Counted from the first letter of the stretch, positions 11,401-24,169 are shown. The stretch: 64,000 bases of DNA from Sweltsa coloradensis (GCA_024449915.1 JAMZAV010000093.1:434001-498000); one strand, 5' to 3'. The notes: a model not told the origin generated them from the letters alone. Numbers and translations: made by a program.

Positions 11401-11929
11401 GACAGATGGCTGAAAGTTCGTTTACTCGTTGCCTCTCTCGTTCGGGATCGTGTTTGGATGCCTTGACCAACGTCAAACCCGGCTGGTAGTTGTTTCACCC
11501 CCTTGTTGTGACGTCTGCGGGTGAGGTGTGATTGTCACGTGATTGCGAGTAGTTTGGTGGTTTGGTTTGCTCGTTACCAGACAGTCTGTTACTAGGAATT
11601 TGATTAAACTTGAGGTAACTTTTGAAATCTTCTTTCTAAGACATGCCTCGCTTTTGTAAGCAAAAAAAAAACAGTTTTCCGAAGAAAATTGCACGTTTGC
11701 GATTTTTTTTTAACAACGCTAACTCGTCAGCGTGCGTACAAAAAGCGTTCTCGAAACATCCTTGTCATTATATCTAGTCTTCAATAACAGGCAACAACCG
11801 TAACGTATAATTTAGTTGCAGTCTCATCATCAACCACACCATGATCAAAGAGCAATATCAGTTACCCAACAACACAATCTCGTCTCATTGGACGCCGAAA
11901 TACTTGACGCGTCGTCTCTAATGATTTCT

Positions 11930-11992
11930 CCCCCCCCCCCTCTCCTCACGCGCCCAACCACGTGACCTCTCTCTCTCTCTCTCTCTCTCCAA
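11930..11992 (+). repeat. C-tract, E-box and (CT)n microsatellite
   Basis: A run of about ten C (near 11931-11940) is followed by a CACGTGAC E-box-like site (about 11959) and a (CT)n run to 11990. One of about a dozen C/G-tract islets in the window. Confidence 0.8.
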
Positions 11993-11999
11993 ACATCAG

Positions 12000-13840
12000 G
12001 GACACCCATATCAATAGTTATTTTTTGGAGTAAAATACATAATTTATATTTCACATAATGCCATGGAAATGCTGACAAATATCAAAATGTACATGATATG
12101 TTTAAGTTTACAATATGATGATTGATCTTAACTTCTGTAGACAACTCATCGTTTAATAATATAATATGAATTGTGTAAATTGCATATGTATGGACTATAA
12201 TAATGTTACTGTACCATCTTGAAATATTTTTCTGTCAAATTGTAATTACTAATTAATATTTGAATCCAGAAACAATATAACAATGTACTACTACTTAATA
12301 GTGTACTACTTAATTACCTTACTAAACAAAAGAGCCTTATCTACTTACAACATACTTTTGAGTTAAATTGAAAATTGGGGAATTCATTTGTTCTGCAAAG
12401 GCCAATTATTATTTTATAATACAATTGGCTTAATGAAGTACTAATATCAAATAGATTTTTTTTACATGAATCATAAAGTGATATGATTGATATCCAATTA
12501 ATTAATTTATATTATAAATTTAGCGCATTTTGCGATGAAAAAATTACAGCCTTCGAAAAAAAACACAGCCACCTTGTGTTATTAATTTTTTTGACAAAAA
12601 ACAAGGTTAAAAAGCCCTATCTATTTGGCAAAAGAAAACATAGGGCCTTCTTTCTTAGTAAATCCTCATAATTTTCTAGTTAGGGCAAAGTACATGACTA
12701 AGTACACCTCTTTATAGCCTAGCTAGGGCTTTCTAGCTTAGTACATTAGACAGGAAATGTTTCTCCGCATCGTACTGGTACCTTTAATAAAAAAAACACC
12801 ATAAGTGTAGTTGGGCCTTCATGTTTAAAGACGATTCCCCCCCCACATGCTCCCGCCCACGTGCCCCCCCCCCTCGCCCTCATTAGAGGGATACATCGGT
12901 CAAGGTCGTATTGAAGCATCGCCCGACAGGATTTAATCTTTCGCTCAACAGCCTAGAACAACTACGATATCAGCTACTCTATGGAGTTACCGTAATGAGA
13001 TTTCTACCAGCCAAACTAGATTTCCGTGTAATTCGATTTTCAAAGTAATTAGTTGCAAACAATTACAATTCAATTTAACTTCGTGATATTTAATGTGTTT
13101 GCTGTTTAAAATTGAGTTACCGATACTTAATCGAATTTCTGATGCATCTAGAAACCGCGGCGTGTGGCGAGGATCTTCGGACGAGGGGGGGAGGAGGGGA
13201 AGGGGGGGCGTTCAATTGTGCGCACCGACACCACCCAGGGTTTCTCAGAGAGCAAAGAGCAAAACGTCGTCTGTTTTAAGTGTCCGATACACTTCGTTTA
13301 ATTCTTCTAGAATTAAATTTTACTTGAAGTATTGTTCCAGGAAAATCAAACAAAAGCTTTAAAGAACAGGAACAAGCGTCATCATTAATTTTAAAAAATA
13401 TACGAGAGTAGAAAATTCTTTTATATAACTTTGCAGGTGCAGTTCGTCGTTGGGCTTTGATACTTAATCACTCATTAATTTTTTGTTATTTTGAAACTGA
13501 TAGAATGCACTTAGCTCTCTTCTAGTTATAATGGAGTTTGAAGAATGTGTGTGTCTAACAAATGAACATGAAATGAACACTCCAACTAGGATCGACTCAC
13601 TAATACTTTCTAAACTAAATATAATTATTTTCAATTGAGACCATTAATAATGTTGTTGATGTTTATCTTATTAAAATAGTGTTAAACATTTTACTACTAA
13701 AAGTGTTTAATAGAATTAAATTAAAGTATTTATATGGTTGGACACATGGGCAAAATTCTAGATGAAATGATCAACACAACAGAAATTTATTACTGTACAG
13801 ATTTTTTGTATTTTACTTTTTTAATTCTTTATTTAAATCA
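12000..13840. other. AT-rich DNA with two C/G-tract islets, no gene
   Basis: C runs at about 12838-12880 and G runs at about 13184-13207 stand out in otherwise AT-rich DNA. The open frame crossing the G runs (13093-13362) is low complexity and I do not treat it as a gene. Confidence 0.35.
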
Positions 13841-13849
13841 ACATTATTT

Positions 13850-15480
13850 ATTTGTTATAAATAGTTATACATAATTACAAAGAACGATAAATAAAACCTA
13901 ACATGAATAATATGTAACAAAATTTGTATAGACTTTTGGTGGAGGTGCCGGGTCCGCGGATTCTCATACATCTACACGTTCTCAAAGTAAGTGGTGGTAA
14001 ATAGCCGGCCAGACCAAAATAAAAATAGTTTATCGATCAAAAACTTTAATATTGGAGTGCATAACTCACGGCATAAGTTTTTACCGGGTTAATTGAGACA
14101 ACTTTATACTATAAATAAACCACCAGGACTTGTTAACCGGAGAATGATAATTACACTGATTTCCTGAGCAAAACACGGTTAAAATAACAATGCACAGCAC
14201 TCACCCGCTGCGTAATATTTCGGTGACAATCATCAGTATCACCTTCCTCGGACGCGAGGTATTAAATATTATGTATAAATATTCACATAATATTTTTACC
14301 CTCGTGTTATGGCAGGAAACTGCTTATCAAAACAAAGAATTCAATGTGCTTGGCTTGATCTTAAGTTAAAATACGTCATCACACATTATGTATTTATTAT
14401 ATTAAGTAATTAAAAATTATGATAATAGTTCATAATTAATTACAAAGGACGATAAATAAAACTAATATAAATAAAATTTAAAAAAATTAATAGACTTTTG
14501 GTGGAGGTGCCGGGTCCGCAGAGTCGATACATCTAGACGTTCCTAAAGTACGAGGTGATGAATAACCGGCCAGACCGAACCTGAAAATAGTTTATCGATC
14601 AAAAACTTTAATAGTAGAGTGCATAACTCACGGTATAAGTTTTTACCGTGGCTAAACGAAAGAACTTTATACTATTCATTATATTACAAGTGGATGTATA
14701 CGTTGTGTATTTATTAATACCTTCACGTGGATTTATCTTTTCAAAATGTAGGCTTTATAGTGAAGCCAATTGACGCAACTATTAATTTTACTTCAAATTA
14801 TTATTTTGCTAGTTAAGAATCAAATTACTTGCTGTAGAAGAAACTTTAATTACCTACATTCGAGAATGCAATATAAAAAACATAGTGTCAATGGTAGTAC
14901 ACATGACGCTGTTCAATTGTTCGTAAATCTGTATCTTCTTCCGACGGTATTAAACTTTTTTAAATATTAATTTCGTAATTAAAGCAAACTCGTTATGGAG
15001 AAAGCTTACAAAAAAGAGTTTAATCGCTTTGCTTTTTTAAGTGTAAATGTCATAACTGACATTCTATTATAATAGAAGGTTTAATTAAATCCATGAACTA
15101 GTTCATATTAATTACAAGGACATAATACAAACTAATATAAAATAAAATTCAAAAATATAATAACGGAACCTTTTTGAAGGGCTGGTTCCTACCGAAACTA
15201 CTGTTCTAATTTAACGTCCTAAATGAGAAGGTGATGAATTACCGGTCAGGAGACATGAAATAGTTATCGCACTCAAAAATTAGTGATAGACATACTCACG
15301 GTTAAGTTTTTACCTGGCTCACACGAAGACTTAATACTATTCAATATATTACAAGTATGAATCTTTGATAATCATTTATCCTTCAACGTGGATTATCTTT
15401 TCAAAATGTAGGCTTTATAGTGAAGCCAATTGATGCAACTATTAATTTTACTTCAAATTATTATTTTGCTTTGATTTTAC
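13850..15480 (+). repeat. Three-unit tandem repeat (13.85, 14.40, 15.09 kb)
   Basis: Units begin near 13850, 14400 and 15090. They share 'aattacaaag.acgataaataaaac', the motif GGTGGAGGTGCCGGGT (13938-13953, 14500-14515; destroyed in unit 3), 'agtttatcgatcaaaaacttta' and 'taactcacgg.ataagtttttacc'. Units 2 and 3 extend further together. The first half of unit 3 is riddled with indels, while its second half ('ttttcaaaatgtaggctt...ttattattttgct') is nearly identical to unit 2. Such an abrupt change suggests local sequence error. Confidence 0.8.
14258..14382 (+). repeat. Dispersed repeat, copy 2 of 2
   Basis: Partner of 7186-7306 (see there). It lies between the first and second units of the tandem repeat and may be part of an earlier, longer unit. 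Confidence 0.7.
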
Positions 15481-15985
15481 TAGTTAAGAATCAAATTACT
15501 TTCGTAGAAGGTTTTAATCACTTAGATTCGAAAACTCGATGTAAAAACACTAGTTGCATTATACAATATACATGCCTTCTTGTTCATTGTCCCTAAACAC
15601 GACTTTATTGTTTTCCATCCGATTTCGGAAACGTTTTTTTCTAATAAATACGTTTAAAAAAAACAAATCGACCGAAAGAATTCAAACCTCACCACTTCAA
15701 GTGAGATTTCTGTTTTTACTTTTTCGATTTTTATTATTTTAGTTTTATTTTATTATTATTTTTCTTCAGTAGGTATGCATTAGCGTATACTATTCATCTA
15801 CTAGTTTTTGGATTTATTGGTTCTACGATTCGGTTTCGCTATAAAAGATAATATATGTCACGCCTAAATCATCAATTTTAGTTTATCCTTAAAAGTATTC
15901 TTATTTACAACGCTGAAGGTCTAATATTCAGTCCCAGTGAAGGCAGAGATTATTCATCTACAAGATTTATATTATTTTATATTAA

Positions 15986-16758
15986 TTGGATGAGCGAAGC
16001 GAAGACTTCAATTTCACCGACCCCCCAAAAAATTTAGCTCGGGTGTTTTTTTTTTTTTTTTTTTTTGTTTTTTTGTGTTTTTGTTTGTTTTTCTGTCTGT
16101 TTGTTCGCTCTCTACCGGGCAAACGGCATATGCGATCTGGATGAAAATTTGACAGGACCTTCGAAATCTCTGAACTTAGACTTGCCACATTTTTGGGTAC
16201 AATCGAAGAAATATTTCTCAAGAATATCGTACTTTTACGATTTTTTGGCGATATTTTCGTGCCATTTGGGCCAATTCTGACCAAACGGGTGAAGCTAAAA
16301 GGTTCATATTATACATGGACATTAAGGTTATGGTGATTTAGTACATTTTGAAAGAAAAAGTTGAAAAAGTAATCCAGAATCTATAGAAATAAAGCTTTTA
16401 ATATAAGATTTTTGGTTTTTTGTACGATATTTTCGTGCCATTTGGGCCAATTCTGACCAAACGGGTGGGGTTCAACGTTCATATTATACATGGACATTAA
16501 GGTTATGGTGTCAAAGTACCCTTTGAAAGAAAAAGTTGAAAAAGTTAGCCAGAATCCATAGAAATAATTAGCTTTTAATATAAGTTTTTTACGGTTAATA
16601 ATACCAATTGACAAGAAACGAAAGAAACTTGACAACATTCACCTACAATGCGTAGGCAGCAGCAAAACAAAGCACTTGCAAAAGTAAAGATATCCCAAGC
16701 ATACTTAAAACTTTAAAAAGCTCATCCATCAACGCGGGGGACTTTAGCGTTTTCCTAA
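15986..16758 (+). mobile_element. Helentron-like family 1, copy B
   Basis: Left end TTGGATGAGC (15986-15995); internal inverted partner GCTCATCCA (16720-16728); terminal hairpin AACGC (16731-16735) / GCGTT (16747-16751); ends in CTAA (16755-16758). Very similar to copy A, including 'gaagcgaagacttcaatttcac', the C-tract, a long T-tract and the two internal sub-repeats. Open frames inside lie in different frames from those in copy A, so they are not coding. Confidence 0.65.
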
Positions 16759-16912
16759 TATAATAAAATCAAAAAATGTTTACGTTGACCGGAAGCCTTA
16801 CGAACAATTATTCCTAAACAACAGTTTATTTTAGTTCGTTAAAATGAAGTTAACTTGCCTCATGGTGGGATAGGTTGGCCAGTTCAGGGTTATGGTAGAT
16901 ATGAATCATGAG

Positions 16913-16928
16913 ACCCGGCACCTCCACC
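16913..16928 (-). repeat. GGTGGAGGTGCCGGGT motif
   Basis: Perfect copy on the minus strand; preceded on that strand by 'attttaattcacattt', a flank also seen in variant form at 23988 and 59662. Confidence 0.9.
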
Positions 16929-17079
16929 AAATGTGAATTAAAATCAAGAATATTGAACTGAGAATCTATCCCTATAATAAATCAACTTCTGATTTGTGAT
17001 GGTGATGTATGATATCGTGTGATAATGAACTGATTGGTTGAGAATACACCTAATATAACACATTTATTTGTTGAATGAG

Positions 17080-17440
17080 TTGTAGTCGCTGCCGTCTGCC
17101 CCGTATCGTGTTTCTCTCTCCTCATTGTTCCCACGCATCTTCTCGACGTTCTGAGAATCCCCCCCCCTCCAGACACCGCACCTCCTCGTACGATCGAGTA
17201 AATTAGGTTATGATCTCGGCATCTTCAACGCGTTCTGCTAGCGACACGGCTCTGACTAATGGGCCAGTCCATAACACGCCTCACCCTGGTCTCGCTGGTT
17301 TTTGTGCGAGCGCGAGGATATATCAACGGTAGGCGGAGTTGTGTGCTGGCTAGAGTGGCCTGGCTCGCATGATGGAGACTTGCGGGAGACTGCGCCACTC
17401 GTAACGTCCGATCTGCGGTACAACATTAGTTAGAGTGCCA
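17080..17440. promoter_or_regulatory. GC/CpG-rich island, possible regulatory region
   Basis: About 360 bp clearly richer in GC and CpG than its surroundings, with a C-tract at about 17160-17168, 'tcgtacgatcga', 'ctgctagcgacacgg' and a block of direct near-repeats ('gtgccactcgt', 'gcgccactcgt'). A TATA-like 'gatatatc' sits at about 17316. No coding sequence is attached. The reading as promoter or enhancer is inference from composition only. Confidence 0.3.
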
Positions 17441-17444
17441 CTCG

Positions 17445-18490
17445 TTGGAAAACAAAATAACGCTTAGATTTGTTAGTTTGCCTGTAAACAGAAGAAAATA
17501 TCACAGAGAATCTGAAGAAGACGGAAAAACTTAGAAATTTATTGTTCAATTATAGAAAAATTTCAAATTTGAAATTAAAATTAACCTTGGTTTATAGTTT
17601 AATAATGTGCCATTTAAAAATGCCGCTCATATTTGCTAGTTTTTGGCTGTACACATAATGATATAACATAGATAATCTGAAAAAGAAGCTGAAATACCTT
17701 AGTGATATATTTTGTTAAGGTTTGGGAAATAGGTGGTTTCTAAAATACTTATTTGTTTACTTTGTTCAAGGTCAGATTTTTGAACATTCTGCTTGGAGTT
17801 AAATTTATAACCTAATAAAAATCGTGTACTTAGGTAGATATTATGTCTTCAAATATCATCCCGTCATTATTTATTTTAAGATGATCAACAGAATTTGAAT
17901 TTGAATCTAAAATAATTTTCAAAACCTGTCTATAACTTCAATACTAAATAGACCCATGCGTGTGGTGTTTTAATTTGTCACAACTAGAATTTTCAGGCGA
18001 TAAAGACCATTAATGGAGCGATTATAGCAGAGCTTCTCAAACTCTTTATTACCACGACCCCATTTCAATTTCATACTACGTTGTATTCTCTCAAATAACT
18101 GTTAAGGAACTGTTAAATTTAAAATGAAAAAGTTTTAGTACTTCCAAGTTCCAAGTGCCCCAGCTTTGAGTACCTTAAGGCGCCTTCAGTCTTGAGACGC
18201 ATGCTAACTAAACATATTTTGTACCATTCGTGCGTGCGTTAAACCGCAATAAATAAGTTTTAACTGACATTTCACAACGATAATACGACGCTAATAAATC
18301 TTTGTTATTTGTTGGCTATTCATTCACTAGAAGTTTATACATCTTTATCAAGCAGTGTTTCAGTTAGCGAGTGTACGCAATACTTTTAACTTATCAAATA
18401 ACGTTAACATTAATCGTGACTTTATCAGTAATAAACATTTGAAAACGCAAGGCCAGAGTAGAAATCCTTGTTTTTACAAGCAAACATATT
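17445..18490. other. Unassigned AT-rich stretch
   Basis: No gene, RNA or repeat recognised. Confidence 0.3.
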
Positions 18491-18494
18491 TTGT

Positions 18495-18508
18495 CCCCCC
18501 CCCCCCCC
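18495..18508 (+). repeat. Poly-C tract (14 C)
   Basis: An uninterrupted run of C followed by T; length is likely unstable between individuals and in sequencing. Confidence 0.9.
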
Positions 18509-18842
18509 TTTTTTAGAGTAAATTTAGGTAATGTAATGATGCAAAAAGTAAAATATATGGTTTTTACATGGTTTCTAAAGCGATTTACTTTTTATTTTTA
18601 TTTTTTAAGATGGCAAACACACATAAAGTATATATCCACTTATGTTTAAGTTTCTTATACATACACATTGGAATCATTGTATTAGTTTTGAACTCTAATT
18701 AATGTAGACTTTATTAGATAATCGATGCGTTTGAAATCTGAATTTAAAACACCGTCTAAACCACTCGTAGCGGTTGTCAAGAAGAAGCGCCGATATGAGA
18801 AAGTGCTTGATGCAAAACATTTCCATGTGCAACGACTCGTAG

Positions 18843-18872
18843 ACCCCCCCCTCCCCCCCCCTCCCCTCCCCT
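18843..18872 (+). repeat. C-rich tract with T interruptions
   Basis: Four or more C blocks separated by single T. On the minus strand these are G blocks that could form a quadruplex. Confidence 0.9.
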
Positions 18873-18959
18873 CACACGACATCCCAACACCTCGCTCGTG
18901 TTTCTCTCGTCAGACATGGGAATCAGATTTGACTTTATTTGCTTCTGTACACTTGCCTT

Positions 18960-20930
18960 AAATCACAAAACTTGTTGACGAAAAAAAGCTGGTGATCGTC
19001 TTTTTTTATATATAAAAAGCGTTTTATAAGATTCCTAGAGACGAAATATTTAAAAGTACACCATCTGTAAGTAAAGTTCAATAAAGGTGCACTGAAACTT
19101 ATCAGTCTAACATAAGGTAAAACATATCACCGGAATTTGTAATACGATACAAATCTCCTTCGCAAAACCAATAAGGTTAATAGTAATGTATTTACTTAGA
19201 TACAAAAACCGTAAACCACTTAATTAATTCGTTATTCAATTTACAAAATTACGATTGCAAATTATTAATTCACAAAAAATTTCGTAAGACGGTACAGGTC
19301 GTACTTTGTAAAATAAACACATGGTATCTGAATTTTTGGTACTGACTGTACATTTTAATAAAAACATAGATCTAACCAATGTTATCTTTTTGCAATTGAA
19401 TTTTAACTAATCAAAAAAAATTTGACTCAGCAAAATGCAGACGGAAATGCGAACTGGACTAATAGAATCGTAATACCCAGTAACAAGGAAGTGGTACGTA
19501 TCCGCAAACGTTGCTTGCGTTGCAGAAATTACTTTTATTTTAAACTTTTTTCCACAAAGCAAAAACAAGATCTGAAGCCAGTGCCTCTAAGTAGTGCGCG
19601 GAGAAGGTTGAGAAGTTTCTTGGCAACATTATCATATATTTCAAATTATTTCATTGTATGTGTGATGCCAACCCATTACATTTATTACTGCGGCATATTC
19701 GGAGACACAATTTGTGTTTTAAGACTTGATTTAAGACAAGTATTTCATTATGATATAATTTTGACTTCAATATGGTACAAAACATTAAACAGATGAATAT
19801 AATTTGTATCATTATATGATTTAACAAGTGATATCTTCATACGCTTGGTCTTTCACTGTAACACAAGCTTTCTTTAACATGCCTATTGCAATGCCAATGC
19901 CAACAAGAGTTACTAATTTGTGTACTGTTTCTGTTTCTGTGTAGTTAAATACGTACAAAGTGGTGTTAAGTTTTGTGAAATAATTGCAAGAAAACCTTAT
20001 ACAAAAATTTAAAAATTAAACTTCTATATATTAAAAATCAAAATGATATTTTCCTATTTATTAACGTTTTGGTGGTTATTTATATGGTTTCGTTATGATA
20101 AATGTGTTTCCAATATTCAAATAGAAGTACTTATTCGTACTCGTACAATCTATGTCTACGCACTGTTTACTGTTAACATTTATAAAGAAAGTTGGTATTG
20201 CTCATCGGCAAACCCAAAAAACGAAAGTTCATCTATAGCCAAAAATGAATTTTGAACTGATCAAACGTAAAGATGTGTACGATCTCATTATAAACTTACA
20301 CTACAACTTGCGTAGAAATAACGTATACAAAAAGCTGCAGTTCCTATAAGAAGACTTCAATTTATAAATGATTATTATGATACTTTATGTTGAAATATTA
20401 ATAATCGTAAAGCCCAGTTCCTGATGCTTTGGGTTGCGTGCTTGTTGACCATTAGGCACAGAGGCCTACCTAAAGTTTCTTCTCCCTCCTGCCGAGCTCG
20501 TACAGATCATTGTGAATATCAAGCCTATTCCTTGTTTCATCACATAACTCACAACATTTCTTTGTGAGTCCTCCTCAATCAATATCCATTCCTCCATAGT
20601 CCTTATATTTTTGGTCCACCTAGGCCGTTTCATCCCATCTGTTTCTCGACATTAATGGACTTATCCTATCATTATCCCAATCCTTTCCTATAGCCAAACC
20701 ACGAGCGGGGTTTTCAATACATTTTTTTACATCGAGGTTATAAATATATTTTGTTAACATCTTGGAAATATTAGGGTAAATTGGTGGAGAGGCAGATGCA
20801 TGATGAAGATAATGAAACCCTGAGCCCGGAAATCTCTTCACAAAACAGTTTCGTGCACTATAGATATCGGTGTAAAGAATACCACTCAACCCGACATCGT
20901 AGGAAATGACTTTTAGATTATTATTATAAT
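18960..20930. other. Unassigned stretch
   Basis: A 124-codon open frame (19422-19796, +) is rich in rare-looking residues, lacks domains and has AT-biased codons, so I do not call it. On the minus strand around 20440-20660 broken frames contain short stretches resembling retroelement tails ('RNRWDET', 'CCELCDETRNRL'), too weak to call. Confidence 0.25.
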
Positions 20931-20942
20931 TTTACAATACAA

Positions 20943-21018
20943 TAATAAGCATTTTTGGGATGAGAACATATTATTGTCAATAATAAGCATTTTTGGGATG
21001 AGAACATAATATTGTCAA
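20943..21018 (+). repeat. 38-bp tandem duplication
   Basis: Two adjacent 38-bp units (20943-20980, 20981-21018), starting 'taataagcatttttgggatg', with one mismatch. A recent slippage or replication duplication. Confidence 0.95.
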
Positions 21019-21857
21019 TAAAATGAATGGTTTTTCTTCAGGGGTGGATTTTGAATATATATTTGCATTTTTAGGGTTTTCTTGAAAAAACGGAACCGGT
21101 AGAAACGCTGAAAAGAATTGTAAATCAAACTTCAAAATATGATTTACTTGGAAATAAAATCGTGTGGGCATATTATGATTTGTTATTTTTCTTTGTTTAC
21201 TGTGTTTATTAAGTTATTACATCAACGTTTGGTGTTTAACAGATCACATTGTTTTCATTTATTTAAAACTATAGTAGAAAGTGTTCTTTAAAGAAAATTC
21301 AGATTTGAAGATTGATACATGGATCGTCAGAGTGGGCAGTGCGATGTTCTGCAGTAGAATATGAGGTATCTCATAGCATACACGGTTGCCAGAGTTACGG
21401 CCTCACATCGTTTCTCTGGTTATCCATATTTGAACGTGCTGCCTTGCTTGCCATCAGAATTGCCATCATTAAAGTTTCAATGAAGAATCCAGTCATCTTG
21501 GAAATACAGAACCGATCATGAATATTGCAACCACCACTCTAACCACCTCGGTACTACGTAATAGGCCAGTCTTCAGGTGATGCTCGCATCCACTAGTCAA
21601 GGTAGCAAGGCTACAGAGATTCATTTAGACTGAACCATATACATTGATAATGTTCTATGATGACGTTTTATTTATAATTTATATATAATTGAAATGAATA
21701 CATTTGTTTACACTTTTTAAATGGCTACGCATTGAACATATCGAATCAGAGATCCTAAGAATTGAGTTATGCTTAAGTTAGAGTTAATTAAGATTGTTCA
21801 TCATCGAAATTATCACCACTCATCATCTCGAACTAAAACAATTTAGTATCTACTTAA

Positions 21858-22269
21858 ACACACATAACAAAAACTTGTAGAAATACAGCCAACCTTACAC
21901 ACTCAAAAGGAATGAGATCTAAAAAAAGGGCCAAGCTCATCTACCCTTCCACATTTGCGCATTCTTAATTCATAAACGTACAGTGTCCCATAACAGCATC
22001 CTCGAAAAGCTTGGCAAAATAGAATTTGCGATTATTAATTTAACGTAATAGTTTATCCAAGTTCTTTTTTCTAATTAATTTAAACGTAATAACATGCAAA
22101 TTCTATTTTGCCAAGCTTTTCGAGGATGCTGTTATGGGACACTGTACGTTTATGAATTAAGAATGCGCAAATGTGGAAGGGTAGATGAGCTTGGCCCTTT
22201 TTTTAGATCTCATTCCTTTTGAGTGTGTAAGTTTTGGCTGTATTTCTACAAGTTTTTGTTATGTGTGTG
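21858..22269. repeat. Near-perfect palindrome, 172-bp arms, 66-bp spacer
   Basis: The left arm 21858-22029 is the reverse complement of 22096-22269 with essentially one small difference (ccaacctt against ccaaaactt). The spacer 22030-22095 holds a direct repeat, 'attaatttaacgtaata' and 'attaatttaaacgtaata'. A transcript would form a hairpin of over 170 base pairs. No transposon termini are evident. Alternatives are a very young fold-back element, an endogenous hairpin-siRNA source, or an assembly fold-back artefact. Confidence 0.95.
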
Positions 22270-22409
22270 ATCTCATTACTTTTTCAAGTTCCACTACAAA
22301 ATTATTTGTTAAAATATAATATTTTTATCAAAGTTGATTTAATTTCTATGGTATTAGCAGTAACAATATAGGATGTAAAATATCTAGACCCGGATTCATG
22401 TACATCCTG

Positions 22410-22448
22410 GGTATAGGTGGTATAACCATGGTATAACGACGGTATAAG
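22410..22448 (+). repeat. Cluster of four GGTATA motifs
   Basis: GGGTATAGG, TGGTATAACC, TGGTATAACG and CGGTATAAGG lie within 40 bp. A small motif cluster of unknown meaning; could be replication slippage. Confidence 0.6.
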
Positions 22449-22651
22449 GACTGGACCCCAATTCTTGAGTTCGTGGGAGATGAGTTGAAAACGCATTTTG
22501 AAAACGAAGTCGTTTTCGTTTTCGAAGGAATTGGTATTCTTGAACGGTATCGTGGAAAACGTCATGGGTTGTGAGTTGAAAGAGTATCACGAAATCCAAA
22601 CACTTTAAAAAGATTTGCGTATAGCAAAGAGCTCGAAAAAGAGCTATATTT

Positions 22652-22668
22652 ATTCTAGATGGCAGTGC
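22652..22668 (+). promoter_or_regulatory. CTCF-like core (isolated)
   Basis: CTAGATGGCAG (22655-22665) followed by TG matches the core of the insect/vertebrate CTCF consensus CCASYAGRKGGCRS except at its first bases. It lies outside the Helentron-like elements that carry related cores. Confidence 0.35.
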
Positions 22669-23156
22669 CTTCATAAACGCGGGCCAATCGAAAGACGAGT
22701 TGTATGAAATGATTTGATTGTTGCAATTATGTAAACAAACAGATGAGCAAGCTCATATTATTCGACACCTTGTGTATTGTGTGGCAGAACCACCGGGCAG
22801 AACAATGTTGTGCTGGCATAGGGTTGGCTAGGCTTGTCAAACATGTAATGTAAGTATGAATTTTACTAGGCCTATAGCCAAATGGAACTTTAGACCTACA
22901 CTTTTACATTATAAATAATTTTCTACATCTGGGCCTAGGCCAGGGACGGTTTCTGATTTGTTTTATGAGAGTATAATGACAACTTTTCTCGTTTCACACA
23001 TAGAAGCAAAATTTAAAATGTCCGCCATTTGTTAACGTATCGCACTTTCCCGCCTAACTCTGCTTATACCGTCAACAAGTGTCAAGTAACTATGGTTACT
23101 TGTTGATTGTATGCCTAGTGTTTAAGGCTTATTTTAAAACCCTTATTTGGAAGCCT

Positions 23157-23262
23157 TCCAACAAAATTTTTCAACTTTTTTTTTCAAAAGAGACTATATT
23201 TCTATAACCTTAATGTCCATGTAAAATATGAACATTGTAGTCCCACCCGTCTGGTCAGAATC
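23157..23262 (-). mobile_element. Helentron-like family 1, internal fragment E
   Basis: Reverse-complemented, this contains 'gaccagacgggtgggactacaatgttcatatttta', 'catggacattaaggttat' and 'aaagttgaaaaa', matching the internal sub-repeats of copies A and B. Both termini are missing. Confidence 0.6.
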
Positions 23263-23278
23263 GCGGGCCGACGTATTA

Positions 23279-23320
23279 GATGTTAGCAGTAGTAGGCAGT
23301 AGTAGGCAGTAGCTAACATC
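23279..23320. repeat. Hairpin enclosing (AGTAGTAGGC) repeats
   Basis: GATGTTAGC (23279-23287) pairs with GCTAACATC (23312-23320). The loop is a short tandem of 'agtagtaggc'. Small and compact; could be a MITE remnant or a structured RNA element. Confidence 0.5.
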
Positions 23321-23987
23321 CTTAAAGTGATTTTGAGCATGTTTCAAGCCATTTTTTCACCAAGAAGGAATAATCGTACCCCAATAAAATTTGGCATGTG
23401 TTGTCAGGTACCTAAATCCCCTCGATTGTGATAGTTTTCAAGTTCACATCACGTTACATGACGGCTGGGTAACACCTCGAAATCACCCCAACTCTGCTTG
23501 GTGTATAAGGTGCTTGAGTGTGTAGCGCACCGCGGCTTGGCTGCGGCGCCCTAACGGGCACCTAGATATTGTTAACTAATTGTTACGATGGGCTGCACAC
23601 TTTTAAATAATACTCAGGATTCAGGATTGATGATACTCCGATATGTTATAAACACTTCATAATTAATTCTTGTGGCTCCTTATAACTAATATACTTAAGG
23701 TAGTATGTCATCAAATAAACCCTTACAGAAAACAAACAATAAACCGGTTTATTAGAACACGAAGATAGTTTCTAAAGAATGTGCAAGAAAATATATTGAT
23801 ATAACTCTATATTTATTCCGGTACTCGTGTGCGTACTTCAGAAAATGTCTATATTTTTGGTATTTTCAATATCACGTATCGATTAAACATAATGTATAAA
23901 AACACAATTAATAACAAGTTCCAAAGTAATTTAGCAACGCGTTGTTTTTTATACAAAGCTTGTATAATTGTATTTTAATTCGCGTTT

Positions 23988-24003
23988 GGTGAAGGTGCCG
24001 GGT
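23988..24003 (+). repeat. Variant motif GGTGAAGGTGCCGGGT
   Basis: One mismatch to the recurrent 16-mer; upstream flank 'attttaattcgcgttt' resembles that of the minus copy at 16913. Confidence 0.85.
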
Positions 24004-24066
24004 CTGTCTAAACATTTCCACCATAACCTTAAAATTTAACCAACTGTCCCGCTATGAGGCAGATGA

Positions 24067-24099
24067 ACATATATATGTATAGCATATATATATAACATA

Positions 24100-24164
<65 letters not shown>

Positions 24165-24169
24165 ATATA
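24067..24169. repeat. (AT)n microsatellite
   Basis: An alternating AT tract of about 100 bp with a few GC interruptions at the left end. Confidence 0.95.

Noticed and set aside
17080..17440. First exon of a gene in the GC-rich island
   Set aside because: No frame with a credible start, domain or splice chain; only the composition is unusual.
19422..19796. 124-codon plus-strand frame
   Set aside because: No domain, no partner exon, residue composition like translated AT-rich DNA.
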